Positions 11,109 to 23,394 are shown, numbered from the stretch's first letter. The stretch is DNA of 64,000 nt from Euphorbia lathyris (GCF_963576675.1 NC_088917.1:15342001-15406000); one strand, 5' to 3'. Numbers and translations are program-made. The notes: a model not told the origin generated them from the letters alone.

Positions 11109-12417
11109 TGTTGGTCCCTTGTAATGTGAGAATTAGTTCCAATAGGGGGTTAATGAACTATTTAAAAATTTTCTCTTAAAGGCTGAATTGTTTCTTTTAA
11201 CACTTAAGATTTTTCACTTAGTTGTGTAGCACAATGATGTTGAGTGAGGTCAGAGGCAGCTTTAGTTAATCCAAGACTAAGGCTACTTCTAACATTGAGT
11301 CAGGAGATAACATTAGAGTTTATTCCTGATCTCAGCACCAAATCACACAACTCAATATATATCAGTTAAGCGTTTTAATAGGCACAGTACAAAGCAAGCA
11401 GATAAGGAGTTAAGTGTTAGAGAATGTTACTCAGTAGTTTTATCCTGGTTCAGACTCCTACCTACGTCCAGTTCCCGGAATCCTTCAGAGCTTTAATCCA
11501 CTACTGAGCTCTTTCAGGTATAGCATAAACCTCTTACAATAGTCAGCGAGTATACAGAGTACCTTCCTCTATATCCTATACTCAACACTATTCTACCACT
11601 GAGTGCTATAACCGAGCAACTTAGTATCTCCTAACAATCTTTAGAATTGATAAAGGTTTTGTTCTAAAAACACAGAACAATTTGAATGAACTGAAGTCTA
11701 ATCTTTTATACAGAATAAAAATGAGTGTAAGATTTCTTTGCTTTGCTTTTGGCACAAAACTTCAAGTAGCAATTTGGTCAACATTTTGACTTGGTGAAGA
11801 TCTGCATCGAATGAAGAAAATGAAAGGCCTATTTATAGTGACACTTGAGCCTTCAGTGATTTCGAATTTCGAAATAACCGTTGAAGGGAAACGGCTCTGC
11901 TGTCCCTTTCATTCCACAGTGCTGAGCGTCTTCAGCCAATGAGAACGTAGCCTTTTCTGTGTTGATCAGTGATCAGATGCTTTTAGTCAGTAAGCGTCAG
12001 ATTGTCTCTCTATTTATGGCAAAGTCTTCTCGACAGCTTTCTGTTGCATCTGATCTTTTCCTTAATTGGATTGGCTTTGTCTCCAAGTTGTTAGAGTCAA
12101 CTTATGCCTTGTCTTTTGTCCGTTCAACTCAGCAGCTTCATTGTGAAGAAATTAGCAAGCCTTCTGGATCCTTCTTCTTACTGGGCTGAGTTGATCCATA
12201 AGCTTGGATCTGTTTGCTTGGGCTTTGACTTGACTTCATGGGCTATGGGCCTTGGTTTTAATGTCTTTCAATACTCGTGAATTAAATACTCAACACTTGA
12301 ACAAACACATTAGTAACACATAATCAAAGCATTTTAAATTTAATGTGTTGGAATATTTTATCAATGAGATTTAATAATTTTATCAAATCAAAATCATTGT
12401 GAAAATGTGTTTCAACA
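11109..12417 (-). repeat. Copia-S LTR with PBS on one side and PPT on the other
   Basis: 1309 bp from TGTTGGTCCC to GTTTCAACA. The - strand TATA box is at about 11830-11837 (atttata on the + strand). A primer site lies at its 3' end and a polypurine tract at its 5' end. It is therefore shared between two internal regions, the usual sign of unequal recombination between elements. Confidence 0.88.
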
Positions 12418-12440
12418 AACTCCCCCATTTTGATGTTGGC
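12418..12440 (-). other. Copia-S polypurine tract
   Basis: The - strand reads CATCAAAATGGGGGAGTT directly before TGTTGAAACAC of the LTR. AAAATGGGGGAG is the common plant Copia polypurine tract. Confidence 0.85.
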
Positions 12441-13007
12441 AAAAATATTAAATTTTGAACTCAGCATGAGGCTCCCCCATGAATGTTGACCTTACTTTTG
12501 CTTCTGAGTTCTCCCCCATAAGGGTTGGCCTACTGACTTACCTTTGCTTTAAACATTTAAAGGTTTAACTAAGCAAGGCTGAGTCAGGGTCAGAAGCATG
12601 TCAGGTTTAAGAACATGTTCATTTCACTCAGTTCTGATACTTGTTGGAATGATTCTATTAAGAGGTTCAGATATCAGAGTTGAAAGTGATATAGAGTTAT
12701 CATGGTTACTGAGTTAGAAATACTCAGTGGCTTATACTTGAGTGAGTCTTATGTTCTTAAGTTGAGTTATTTTTCAGTATCTTTTAAATGTTAGACATTA
12801 TAAGCAAGTCAAGATAAGTTCGACATGGCAATGAAATTAAAAGATTTAATCAATTGAAGGCATTATAGACAAAATATCTAGTCAACACAGGATAGATGAA
12901 AGATACGTTCTTATATAATCAACACAACACATAAGCAACACATCAGATATATACTTAACAAAAAGAAACTAGAAGATCTAAGAAGCTAGTTAGGCTATCT
13001 AAGAAGT
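12441..13007 (-). other. Copia-S 3' non-coding region
   Basis: AT-rich stretch between the tail coding region and the PPT. It has two further CTCCCCCAT-type runs near 12472 and 12511, which look like degenerate PPT copies. No gene is seen. Confidence 0.5.
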
Positions 13008-14010
13008 CTATCTATTTCGTGTTGTATTGGAAATTTTTAGATTTTCGTTGCTGTGGAGTTCCTTATTGCTGATGTTATTGTTGCGGTCTAGGGCCAGCAG
13101 AAGAGGAGTGAGTTTGTTGTTGAGTTCCTTGCTCAGTGGAACGACTCCTTTGTTCTTTCTTAGCTTTTTCCTTGTCTTTCTCCCCCTTTTTCCCAGCATC
13201 AGTACTGGGTTGGGAAGAGGAAGCAGCAGCGCATGAAAGTTTGGAGGAATACATCTGGAGTTCACTTGCACTGACTTTGAGACTGTTAAAAACTGGCAAT
13301 CCAACTTCCATATTAGATGCTGGCACATTGCCAGTTGCACTCAGGTTACTAAGGATGAATTGGAGTGCTTTTGTGTGCCAAGATATCGCATCACCAAGCT
13401 TAGCGATGGATCACTGGTGAAGCTTCAACATCACGCTGTCTTGAGTTTGACGCACATGGGTTAGTTTTTTGACATGCCCATATGATTCCTTGGAAAATTG
13501 AAAGATGGCAGAGGTCTTCTTTTGTTTAGTCTCCATCTCTGCATGATTTATGTTGAGAAGCCGAATGGCCTCAACAACCCGCTCTATGGTGCATTCGGAT
13601 GAAGACGTGATAGAATGCTAAGCTTTAAAAAGCTCAGTGGACATATGCCGGAAGTGTTGAGTTACTTCAGCAGACATGGTAGTAGATGTGTTGGCAGCTG
13701 AGATAGTTGCAAGTTTGCCTTCAAGAGAATCCATGTGCCGGATCATCATAGTTGCAACGTTGCCATTCTATCAGTGAATACCTTGTATTGTTGCTGAGAC
13801 ACAAGGACAGTAAGTGCATGCAATAATTCCTTGATGCTCTTAAGTTCATTCAGTAGGTGCATGACTTCGCTCAGTGGAGTTGGCTCAACAGAAGGTGCAG
13901 CAGTGTCAGTGGCATGAGACTTATCCTTGTCATCGATTAAGGCAAAAACGGCTTTGATTATCTTTTGCCCAGACTCAGTGGCATTGAGGAAGGAAGGGGT
14001 AGGTGGGTCT
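13008..14010 (-). pseudogene. Copia-S extra 3' reading frame (remnant)
   Basis: Broken - strand frames read from about 14006 down to 13008. They include SGQKIIKAVFALIDDKDK, LHALTVLVSQQQ and MDSLEGKLATISAANTSTTM, a coiled-coil-like middle, and a C-terminal lysine/glutamine-rich tail (GKKGEKDKEKAKKEQRSRS). Stops (a TAG near 13620 and a TGA near 13409) and at least one frame change break it. Its place just upstream of the PPT fits the extra ORF found after pol in some large plant Copia elements. It carries no enzyme motif and I cannot assign a function. Athila-1 truncates it at 14010. Confidence 0.5.
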
Positions 14011-15252
14011 TGATAGGGGTCAAAAACCCCTATCTTTAGGTACAGTTTTGGAACGGTTTTCAGTTTACTTTTGGATAATAAGCGAGGAATTCTCGCATTT
14101 ATATGCATTTGCATGTGTCAGTTAGAATATGTACGTGCTTTATTTACTTTTGTGGTTTAGACTCATTTTCTGATCATTTCTAGGAAATTATGGCCAAATT
14201 GGCACATGTGTTAGATTTCAGTTATCTTTTATGGTTAATTGATTCACCAAAAGTCGCACTAAAACAGAGTTCTTACTCAAATCGAGCGATTGGTGAGTCA
14301 GTTGAGCCTCAGAACTAATGTCAATTGGAGTTTACGTGCATGTGCAGGTTAAAATAGGAACGAGTTCGGGTGAAAATCGAATTTTGGGACATCCGGCAGT
14401 TGCACGGGGTGATTTTGGGTATTCCCGCTCATCGAAATGGCTTCTATAGACCAACTCGGCGAGCTGGCCTGCGGGAATCAGTCTTTTGACTGATTCCTGG
14501 CCCCATGACACCACGATAGACCCCACGTCTTCCCACCTGTAAAAGGAAATGAGTTAGGTTAGAACGAGGGCCCAAACCGCAGCTATAAATAGGGATTTAG
14601 TTTTAATTCTTAGAGATCTTTCATTATTGTAATTTTACCTTAGCTTTCACCCTTGAAGAATCCTCTCCACCTCCTCCATCTCCTTCAACCTCCATTGAAG
14701 AACTTCCGAAGCTCCATCCACCGAGGATTGTTCAAGGTCCATCTTTAAGTCCTAGGAAGACGCCTGCATCGGTAGACAGGTTCCCTAAAAGGGATTTTCT
14801 CATCTCTTTCATACTTTGTTTAAACGCTTTGATACAGTCTATGAATCCTAGGCTCATTGAATACATGCGACAATATTTCTCCATCTTTAATGATATTATA
14901 GTTTTTGTTCTGTTCATATTGATTCATTGATTTAATCTTTGTCTTACGCTTTATTCGATTGGTTTAACGTCCAAAAATCAAGTTGGCACATATTGCGAGC
15001 CGAATCTGACCTAGTTAGAGCCTAAGGGATTGACAACCTCTTAGTTGATGAGGCCCAAATTGCTGAGCCTTAGAGCTAGTATCGGCCTTACAAGGGAATC
15101 ACGTACTAGGGACATTAGAAGGATAAGTAGGGTTAATCGCCTCGAGTACAAGTGACTAGGGTTAAGTTTTTACTCAATAGTCTTAACAAATCTATTCTCA
15201 TCATTATCATATCACCTCGTGTTCCCTCAGGTAATTGCACTAGTGAAAGATC

Positions 15253-15330
15253 AATTAGGAGTAGAATAACTTAATTAGGGGTATAATAACTTAATTGGGA
15301 ATAGAATAACTTAGCTAGGAGTAGGTTAAT
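15253..15330. repeat. Short tandem repeat, 20-bp units
   Basis: Three full units and one partial of AATTAGGAGTAGAATAACTT with a few changes each, inside the Athila-1 LTR just before the solo LTR insertion. Confidence 0.75.
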
Positions 15331-16582
15331 TGTTGTCCTATGATGAGACTCTAGCAAGTGCACTAGATACAAGTAATAAGATGATAAGTCCAGTATCGTA
15401 TCCACAGGGATTGAGGACCAAAGTTTACATGAAATACTTTGTAGAACAGGGTGTGTGGTGTGTGTCAATTCTTTAATTTGAGAGGTGTTGTTCAAACATA
15501 AACAAGAACAAATATTTAGTTGATTACAAAGAGTACTTAATGATAGAAAAAGGCAGAACAGGTTAAGCACAGCGGAACAGGTCAATTTCAGTCTCTAAAC
15601 ATCCTATTTATTCATGAATGACGTAAAGTGATGCCAAGGTCTCTGTTTTAATGCTCACTTAAGTCAACTCTCGTGTGTTCTTAAGATTCTAAGACGTACT
15701 GTAACCTTAAGTGTCCCTAAAGTTGGTTCTTTCTTGAATTATGATCAAAACAACATTTCAATGAAGAAAACCCTTGATGCAACCTCCTAACATCTCTGTT
15801 TCGGGGTTGGATGCTTGACAAATAGTTCCGTGAAGATGAAAGCAGTGTCCTATCATGCATCTAACACTAACATACATGCATTTAGCAATAGAGTTAAGGA
15901 TTTGTCAAGCACACACATAATGTATCAACATTCATTCATAAATAAGATAAAAGAGGACTTACATAACCGGCCCTAACTGGCCAAACCCATTCAAAACGAC
16001 TACTCACTCATAGTGTAGAGTGAATAGCCACCATTAATTCCACAGACCTCCATTGGAGGAGTCATCGTCCTTAGAGAGCTTCAACTCTCTTCTAAACTTC
16101 TAACTAATACTAATTGTCTGAAATCCAAAAAAAGATCTCCTTTTCCTTCCCTCTACTACATCTATATATAGGAAGAAAAACGAACCATGCCACCAAATAT
16201 TACCAAAAGATTGTTTTCCTACAACTACTAATGCTAGGGAATGATTAATTTTAATTTGACCCTTGAACACTCAAGGGGTGATCCATCTTATCATCATGTT
16301 GCTTTCCTGCCTTCCTGCATCTGCTGCAACTGCCACGCTGCTCCTGTCACTTGTCCAGTCGCTATCCGTCATTGGGTACACAGCAGAAATCTGCTGGATC
16401 AAAGGATGCTCGAATCCTTATGGTTTGTTGCAAAACAGGCTGTGGTATCGCCCATTTTGACTTAATCAATACACATCTGCATAAAACACTTATAAGTCCA
16501 TATTTTTCAGAATATTTTGCCTGAAATGCACATAAATTGTTATTAAAATGCTATTTAATTATAGTCATATTCATGCGTAACA
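15331..16582 (-). repeat. Solo LTR of the Athila-2 family
   Basis: 1252 bp, starting TGTTGTCCTATG and ending ATGCGTAACA on the + strand. It matches the 1254-bp LTR at 58919-60172 in length, ends and internal blocks (ACTCTAGCAAGTGCACTAG, GATGAAAGCAGTGTCCTATC). No primer site or PPT borders it. Flanks are TTAAT and TTAAC, a 4-of-5 match for a target duplication. Confidence 0.8.
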
Positions 16583-16776
16583 TTAACTTAATCAAAAACC
16601 AATCCAAACCCCCCAAAGCCTAGATAACACCAGAGATCGAGTAACTCGATACTTGCAGGAATAAATCCTATGGATTCGATACCCGGACTTGTCCAGATTA
16701 TTACTTGATAACGACGGGGTACACTTATCCCTTAGTGAGCCTTACGGAACCGACGTCGTGAGGCGCATCAAGTTTT

Positions 16777-16794
16777 TGGCGCCGTTGCCGGGGA
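16777..16794 (+). other. Athila-1 primer binding site (tRNA-Asp type)
   Basis: TGGCGCCGTTGCCGGGGA, the primer site typical of Athila elements and attributed to tRNA-Asp, six bases after the LTR end. Confidence 0.92.
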
Positions 16795-16951
16795 TTTATT
16801 TCTTCTGCAATATCGAACCAAAGGTCGAATTGTTAGTTTTGGCATTCCTTTTTGTGAATATTCTTTGTCAATATCATTTATACTTGTTTATATATACTTT
16901 ATACCGGTTCATAAAACTTCTTATACATTTCTGTTTTTCTTTGCAGCAATC

Positions 16952-17530
16952 ATGGATAACGGAACTCTAGAACCATCCATGGCTGACCTAAATAAAAAAA
17001 ATGGATTTCCTTGTAGCTGCCTACAGCCATAACCACTCAGTAAGGACACCATTCTGCATGCGGTGTGGCCAAAACCACCACAATGAGGTTTGCCATATTG
17101 ATCAATTTGTACCCAGAGGTGAGAATGTGAGCATCTTAGAAAACCAACAGAGGCAAACAGGGTACTCGGGATAAATAATGGCACTCTTAGAGGTTATATC
17201 TACCGCCTTATTGCTAATGAAGCAATCTGCAACGCCTTGAGCGAGCAAATTGCAGTAATTAGGCAGGAGGGAAGAGAGTACCAAGAGGCGATCGCTTCAT
17301 ACGAGGAAACGGTTCAGGCCATTGCCTTGAGGAGTGGTAAGGAAGTCGACATGCCCGTACAACCCCAATCACAGAGCCAACCGTCGCCTCAGGTAAGTAA
17401 GGAACCGGAAGTGGTAAGCAACCCCGGTCCCGCTTCTGAAAACACAGCTCCTGAAGTAGCTGAAAACAAAGTAGTGAGGCCTTATGCACCAAAACTGTCA
17501 TTTCCTCAAAAACAGAAAAAGGCCAATTAG
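16952..17530 (+). pseudogene. gag: Athila-1 gag remnant
   Basis: Starts with ATG at 16952 but reaches a stop after about 23 codons. The bulk of the capsid region is missing. The next recognisable part is a zinc-knuckle-like FCMRCGQNHHNEVC near 17050, then a gag tail with ALRSGKEVDMPVQPQ and a Pro/Ser/Gln-rich stretch to 17530, with stops between. In Athila elements this tail precedes the protease. Non-functional. Confidence 0.75.
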
Positions 17531-17550
17531 ATAAGAAATTTGCTAGGTTT

Positions 17551-18468
17551 TTGGAAATCCTCAGCAGGCTAGAAATTAATATTCCATTGATGGAAGCATT
17601 AGAGGAGATGCCAAATTACACAAAATTTCTTATAGACATGTTGTCGAAGAAAAAGAAGTTTGGGGAGAATGAGATAGTGGCCCTAACAGAACAATGCTCG
17701 GCCATAATCACTCATAAACTACCCCCCAAGCTTAAAGATCAAGGGAGCTTTACCATTTCATGTAGGATAGGCAACATGCACATAGATAGGGCATTATGCG
17801 ATTTAGGAGCAAGTATTAATTTAATGCCTTTATCTATTTTCAGGAAATTGGGACTTGGAGAACCCAAACCAACAAACATGACACTACAGCTGGCAGATAG
17901 GTCAATTGCACGGCGTAGAGGTATAGTTGAAGATGTGTTGATGAAGGTAGATAAACTGATCCTTCCAGTCGATTTCTTGGTCCTCGGCATGGAGGAAGAC
18001 GAATCCATCCCTATTCTCCTTGGAAGACCATTTCTTGCAACCGGTAGGACACTAATAAATGTCCATGGAGGTAAATTGGTCCTAAGGGTGCACGAGGAAG
18101 AGGTAACATTTAATGTTTATGATTCAATGAAATTACCTCAAGAGCGCTGCAAAAGCTGTAATTTTGTAGAAGTATTAGTGGATGAGTGCGTTGAGGAAGT
18201 TAACTGTAACATAAAGGATGCCTCTTCGGAATTAGATTTGAGTGGTGAGGGGGATGAGAGTCCAAATGAACCATTCGACGTCCTCCCACCGGAAATATGT
18301 TACTGGGTAAAGAGCAGAAAAGAGGACCTTGATCGGGAGATCAAGCCTAAGCCAAAAACCTCATTGGAGGAGCCTCCAGAATTGGAGCTTAAGCCTTTAC
18401 CCAGCAATCTGAAATATGTTTTTCTGCAGCCTCCCACATATTATCCGTTATTATTTCTTTTTTATTAA
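17551..18468 (+). CDS. Athila-1 protease region (305 aa open)
   Basis: Open frame with an Athila-type aspartic protease. KFLIDMLSKKKKFGENEIV leads into ALCDLGASINLMPLSIFRKL (about residues 82-101), where CDLGASINLMP replaces the usual DSGA motif as is normal in Athila. IPILLGRPFLATG (about 154-166) is the second conserved block. The C-terminal part has the acidic linker that leads into RT. The Met start is arbitrary because the parent polyprotein is broken upstream. It ends at a stop 20 bp before the RT frame. Confidence 0.82.
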   Translation: MEILSRLEINIPLMEALEEMPNYTKFLIDMLSKKKKFGENEIVALTEQCSAIITHKLPPKLKDQGSFTISCRIGNMHIDRALCDLGASINLMPLSIFRKLGLGEPKPTNMTLQLADRSIARRRGIVEDVLMKVDKLILPVDFLVLGMEEDESIPILLGRPFLATGRTLINVHGGKLVLRVHEEEVTFNVYDSMKLPQERCKSCNFVEVLVDECVEEVNCNIKDASSELDLSGEGDESPNEPFDVLPPEICYWVKSRKEDLDREIKPKPKTSLEEPPELELKPLPSNLKYVFLQPPTYYPLLFLFY

Positions 18469-18488
18469 CAGGTGAACAAGAAGAAAGA

Positions 18489-19964
18489 TTGATAGAGGTG
18501 CTGAAGAAACATAAAGGAGCTTTTGGATGGTCAATTCACGACATTAAGGGTATCGATCCCAAGATATGCACACATAGGATTTTTCTTGAGGATGAGATCA
18601 GACCATTTGCCCAACCTCAACGCTGGCTCAACCCTAATATGAAGGAAGTGGTAAAAGCCGAGGTCATAAAACTCCCCGACGTAGGTATCAAATTTCCAAT
18701 TTCTGATAGCCAATGGGTAAGTCTGGTACAATATGTACCCAAGAAGGGAGGAACAACAGTAATGGAAAACGAAAAATGGGAGTTAATCCCAACTAGAAAG
18801 GTTACAGGTTGGCATGTGTGTATTGATTATAGGAAACTGAATGATCAAATGTTTATCAAATGTTGGAACGGTTGGCAGGGCATGAATTTTTCTGCACTCT
18901 AGATGGGCTGTCTGGTTATATGCAAATTCCTGTAGACCCTTTGGACCAAGAGAAAACCACATTCACTTGTCCCTACGGAACTTTTTCATATAGACGGTTG
19001 CCCTTCGGACTTTGCAATGCTCCTGCCACATTCCAACAATGCATGATGGCTATTTTTTCTGACATGGTTGAAGAATTCCTAGAAATTTTCATGGATGATT
19101 TTAATGTTGTAGGACCCACCTTTGACTAATGTCTTAAAAATCTGGACCGTGTCTTAGAACGTTGTGAAGACAAAAATTTGGCACTCTATTGGGAAAAGTG
19201 CCAATTTATGGTCCAAAATTGTATAGTGTTAGGACACAAGGTGTCAGGGAAAGGGATTGAGGTTGATCCGACAAAAATTGAGGTGATTGAAAAACTGCCT
19301 CCTCCCACCAATGTAAAGTTGGTTAGGATCTTTTTGGGACATGCGGGGTTTTATAGACGGTTCATAAAGGACTTTTCAAAAATCACTAAACCCCTCGCTC
19401 AATTATTTCTTAAGGATGTTGATTTTAATTTCAATAATGAGTGTGTGTTTGCTTTTAAACTGTTAAAAAAGAAATTAGTTGAAGCTCCTATTATGGCAAG
19501 CCCGGATTGGTCCCTTCCCTTTGAATTAATGTGCAATGCCAGCGACCTAGCTGTAGGAGCCTGTCTCGGACAGAGGGTGGATAAACTTTTTCTCCCAATC
19601 TTTTATGCTAGCAAAACCTTGAACGATGCGCAACAAAATTATTCAATAACCGAAAAGGAATTGCTAGCTGTAGTCTTTGCATTTGACAAGTTCAGATCAT
19701 ATCTGGTGCTTTCTAAAGTAATTATTTTTACTGACCAGATGCAGCTTTGAGGTACTTGATGAGTAAGTAAGATGCAAAACCCAGGCTGATCCGCTGGATT
19801 CTGCTGCTCCAGGAATTTGACATCGAGATTAAAGATAAGAAAGGAGTGGAGAACGTGATAATAGATCATTTGTCCCGGTTGGAATCAGATCAGCAATCTT
19901 TAGAACACGAGGAGATTAAGGAGGTATTTCCGGACGAAACATTGTTTTGGTAAAAACTCTCCCC
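18489..19964 (+). pseudogene. Athila-1 reverse transcriptase and RNase H
   Basis: Pieces in two frames: RT N-terminus to CIDYRKLND near 18840, then FFCTLDGLSGYMQIPVD (18885-) to MDDFNVVG with active-site FMDD near 19092, then EKCQFMVQNCIVLGHKVSGK through RNase H-associated DASDLAVGACLGQ-type sequence (here NASDLAVGACLG) to about 19750. A small deletion after KLND removed around a dozen residues and shifted the frame. A TAA at 19127 and further stops after 19750 break the reading. The last coding part ([14 protein letters not shown]) is visible at 19840-19880. Confidence 0.82.
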
Positions 19965-20614
19965 TGGTTTGCAGACATCACAAACTACAAAGTCGGTAAC
20001 ATTCTTCCTCTTTATTTAGATACAAGACAAAAACGTAACTTTATGTTTGAGAGCAAACAATATTTTTGGGAAGAATCGTACTTATTTCGATTCTGCACAG
20101 ATGACATGATTAGGAGATGTATACCTTCAGAGGAAGTAGAGTCAGTGATTAATATGTGTTATTCTAGAGAACCAGGTGGCCACTTCGGGCCATATAGGGC
20201 AGTGGAAAAAATCCTTCAAAGTGGATTAGAACATAAAGCCTATTGGGCACTGAAATTTCTAAACTTTGATCCTAAACTTTCGGGTAACCTACGGTTAACA
20301 CAGCTGCATGAACTAGATGAGCTCAGGTATAACTCTTATGAGAATTCTAAGCTATACAAAGAACGAACCAAGAGGGTGCATGATAAGAAAGTACAAAAGA
20401 AAACCTTCCAAAAAGGCGACCAAGTACTGCTATACAACTCCCGATTGAAATTTTTTCCTAGCAAGCTCAAAAGTAGATAGTATGGGCCATTCTTGGTCAT
20501 TAATGCACACCCTTCCGGTATGGTCGAGATCGAGGGAAAAGATGGGATCACCCAAAAAGTAAACGGGCACCGCCTCAAGCTTTATCTTGGCAAGGATAAC
20601 TCGGATGTGCAAGT
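19965..20614 (+). pseudogene. Athila-1 integrase ends with the catalytic core deleted
   Basis: The frame reads LPWFADITNY, QYFWEESYLFRFCTDDMIRR and GHFGPYRAVEKILQSG, which is the region just before the integrase zinc finger. It then jumps directly to LEHKAYWALKFLNFDPKLSG, which follows the integrase core. The whole DDE core and the CxxC half of the zinc finger are missing, roughly 200 residues judged against Athila-2 at 62847-63600, yet the frame is kept. The C-terminal domain (QVLLYNSRLKFFPSKLKSR) ends with a TAG, and homology continues to the Copia-A insertion. Confidence 0.82.
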
Positions 20615-22309
20615 TGTTGGAAAAATAGGCTAACGTATAGCAGCGGAAATATAAAAATTTTAACCTATTTTCATAAACCACAAGATCCGTTAACCGTTAT
20701 TTCATATAAAGAGGGATAAGAAGAAATACCTTTTAGATGTTCTATCTACCATCGCAAACGAAGTGCCCACAACTTCATAAGAGATAGAAATTGTCTACCA
20801 ATATTCCCCTACCCGAAAATACCTTCCAGACCTCCGAACGACAATCCGAACGGTGGAAACGTGGAAGAATATTTCTAGAAGCTCGTGTCCAAAAATCGCG
20901 ACAATCCGACGGTTCAATCTTCGGGAATCCGCGAAATCGTGAACTGACATGATGTAGGAGTAGTAAAACGAATTTCTCCCTTTTGTTTGTTTTTCTTCTT
21001 TCATGAACACAACAAAACAAAACAAGTAAACGATTAGAAATCAACCGATGAATAGCAACCAAAATAGATTGCCTCTAATTAATCAACACAAGATCAAAAA
21101 TCCCTAGTAGGGGGTATTTATAATCTCTTGTATCTAAACCCTAGTTAGATAGAATTAGGTTTCTTGAATAAGAATTCAATTCGGAATAGAATTCTTAAAT
21201 ATTATCTATTAATATATCTAAATATAAAAGATAATAATCAATAACCTTATTGGATAATAATAGGAGTAATATAATCTAATTAAAACTCCTAACTTATTTA
21301 TCCTTTAATTAATTTAATTCATAATCCTAATCTAATTAGGATTAATAAAATCAAACTAATTATTTATGTATTTGCATACATAAATCGCCCCCTTCTATTA
21401 CTGGGCCTTATTGGGCTCAGTTGGGCTTCCGTCAATTAATTACCATCTGTCTCTCTTTTGGGTTCCAAGTCTTATGTGTGACCCATTAGGTTCTTATTGC
21501 TTCTAGCCGTATGCAACTATTAAAATTAATTTTCAAACAATTATATTTAATCTTTGCATAACGGAATGATGTACAAAGTATGTAATTAGCAAGTCCGTAA
21601 TCATTCCCCTAGAGCTATAAGAAGACATGTTGATTCTGTCGTTACCTTTCAGTATTAGTTACGGTATAATTCGATCCTTTATCAACTACGTCTTTGAACT
21701 GAATCTTATGACTATGAATAATGTCAAGTCACATATAGCGAGTGTTAGACGAGGTGCCGCGGCCTAATCTCTCGGGTGGACCGGGGGGTGGACAACCTCA
21801 TGGCGACGTAAGCGGTGATTGGCGCCGAAAGCAACCAATCGCGGAATCAAGCTGCTCGGCAGGACCGGAGCTTGGAGATATGGAAGAGTCGCCACCCACG
21901 AATGGGAAAATGAACACCGATCCCTTGCGGGAGACCGGTGTGGGTTCGGGAAACTTAGGTACGAGCCGAGAAGGCTAGCTCCTTTCCGGAGAAAGGCTAC
22001 TAGGCACCCCGACATCGCCCGGTTATGAACCACCGGCCTCCTACTCAGCATGTTAGGCGATAACGGACTAATCGTATACTTCTTTAAGTTTAAAATTCAT
22101 TTGAAACCCTTTTCTTTCTCTTTTTGGAAACCATTTTGAGCATATGATATCGAAAAGCCACATCAGTAAAGAATCACCCATTTATGTTTATACATACACA
22201 GAGAGGGGGAAGAAAGAAGTGATTTATTTACAACCGTATTTAAATGTTATGTTGTGTGTCTATTCTACATTAACTTATTTCCCCAAAACGATGTTTATTA
22301 CATGGTTCG

Positions 22310-22571
22310 CACCTTAATCGCCGTTGGAACGATTTAGGTGCATTTTAAAACCCCGTTTGATGAAGCTTACCCGAATCGCCGTTGGAACGACTCGAGTAAT
22401 TGAAAACGTTAAAGTAAAAGCCTTTTAATAAGAAAACGTGGTTAAACATACAAGTCAATTTTATTTTGTACAAATTCATTAAGAAAGCGATTCAAAATCT
22501 CCATTATTAACAAAGAAAACGATTTTGATTACAATGTTCGCTTAATCCGTCGTTGGAACGGACTAAGGTTT
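22310..22571. repeat. Three hairpins with a shared loop in the Ogre LTR
   Basis: Inverted repeats around loop CCGTTGGAA (or CGTTGGA): GCACCTTAATCG/CGATTTAGGTGC at about 22310-22342, TTACCCGAATCG/CGACTCGAGTAA at about 22368-22399, and CTTAATCCGT/ACGGACTAAG at about 22541-22567. The stems differ in sequence but each still pairs. The set is conserved in the other LTR near 39620-39870. Confidence 0.75.
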
Positions 22572-23394
22572 TAAAACGTGGTGTTTTGAAGACGATTTGA
22601 AATATCAACCAAAATGACTCTATTTATCTACATTAGAGATCTAAGAAAGCTAATTAGCTTAAATAATTTAATTGAAAACTCTCTTTTTGTGACTTATTTT
22701 CCCCACTTATTTAATGGACTCTCTAACTATTATAATTACATCAATAAACGCACTTAGGCCCAAAAATTAATTTTTCCAAGTGAAGCCCATTTGAAACATG
22801 GACTTATAAATGACCAAAAGAAATAAAGAAAATAATATAGATATATATTTACACATTTTAGCCCAAAAGACATAAAATAAGAGTAAAAGAAAATATACTA
22901 TCTAATACATATATGAGAAAGAATAATGAAAATAATACATTTATACTTTAAACATAAGAAAATAGTGAATGAAATTCATAAATAAGAAAATAGCATTTAT
23001 CACTCAAAATAATTTTATTTAACAATAATTAAGATAACCCAAATATACCCCAAAACTATATATATACATAACTAATATAATCCTAATGTCAAAAAGACTA
23101 TATGTTCATCCCCCAATATCTACTAATTATCTCCAAAAATGCCCAAGTAAATAACATTTAAAATAGAATTTAATGTAATTTAAATGAATAATAATAAAAA
23201 GAAAGTAACATGTACATATACAAAAAAATTAGAATAAAAATGGAATACTAATCTCCTAAAATAATTATGTATGTTAAAGTTTTAAAACAATTTGAAAAGA
23301 ATATATTACATAATTATATATATATATACTAAGGATTAAAAGTCTAAAAGTTAAGAAAAAGGGACCGAAATGGTATTTTTTACATTTTGGCAGA

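Larger units (their letters stand above)
14011..16770 (+). repeat. Athila-1 5' LTR, interrupted by a solo LTR
   Basis: Begins TGATAGGGGTCAAAAACCCC, itself a small palindrome, and ends near GGCGCATCA before the primer site. A TATA box (tataaatag) lies at about 14583-14591. Without the nested piece at 15331-16582 it is about 1.5 kb. The start is repeated at 54704. Confidence 0.8.

Noticed and set aside
21742..22051. Short frames at the Ogre LTR end, repeated near 39051-39357
   Set aside because: They lie inside an LTR, are present in both copies with different indels, and have no known domain.
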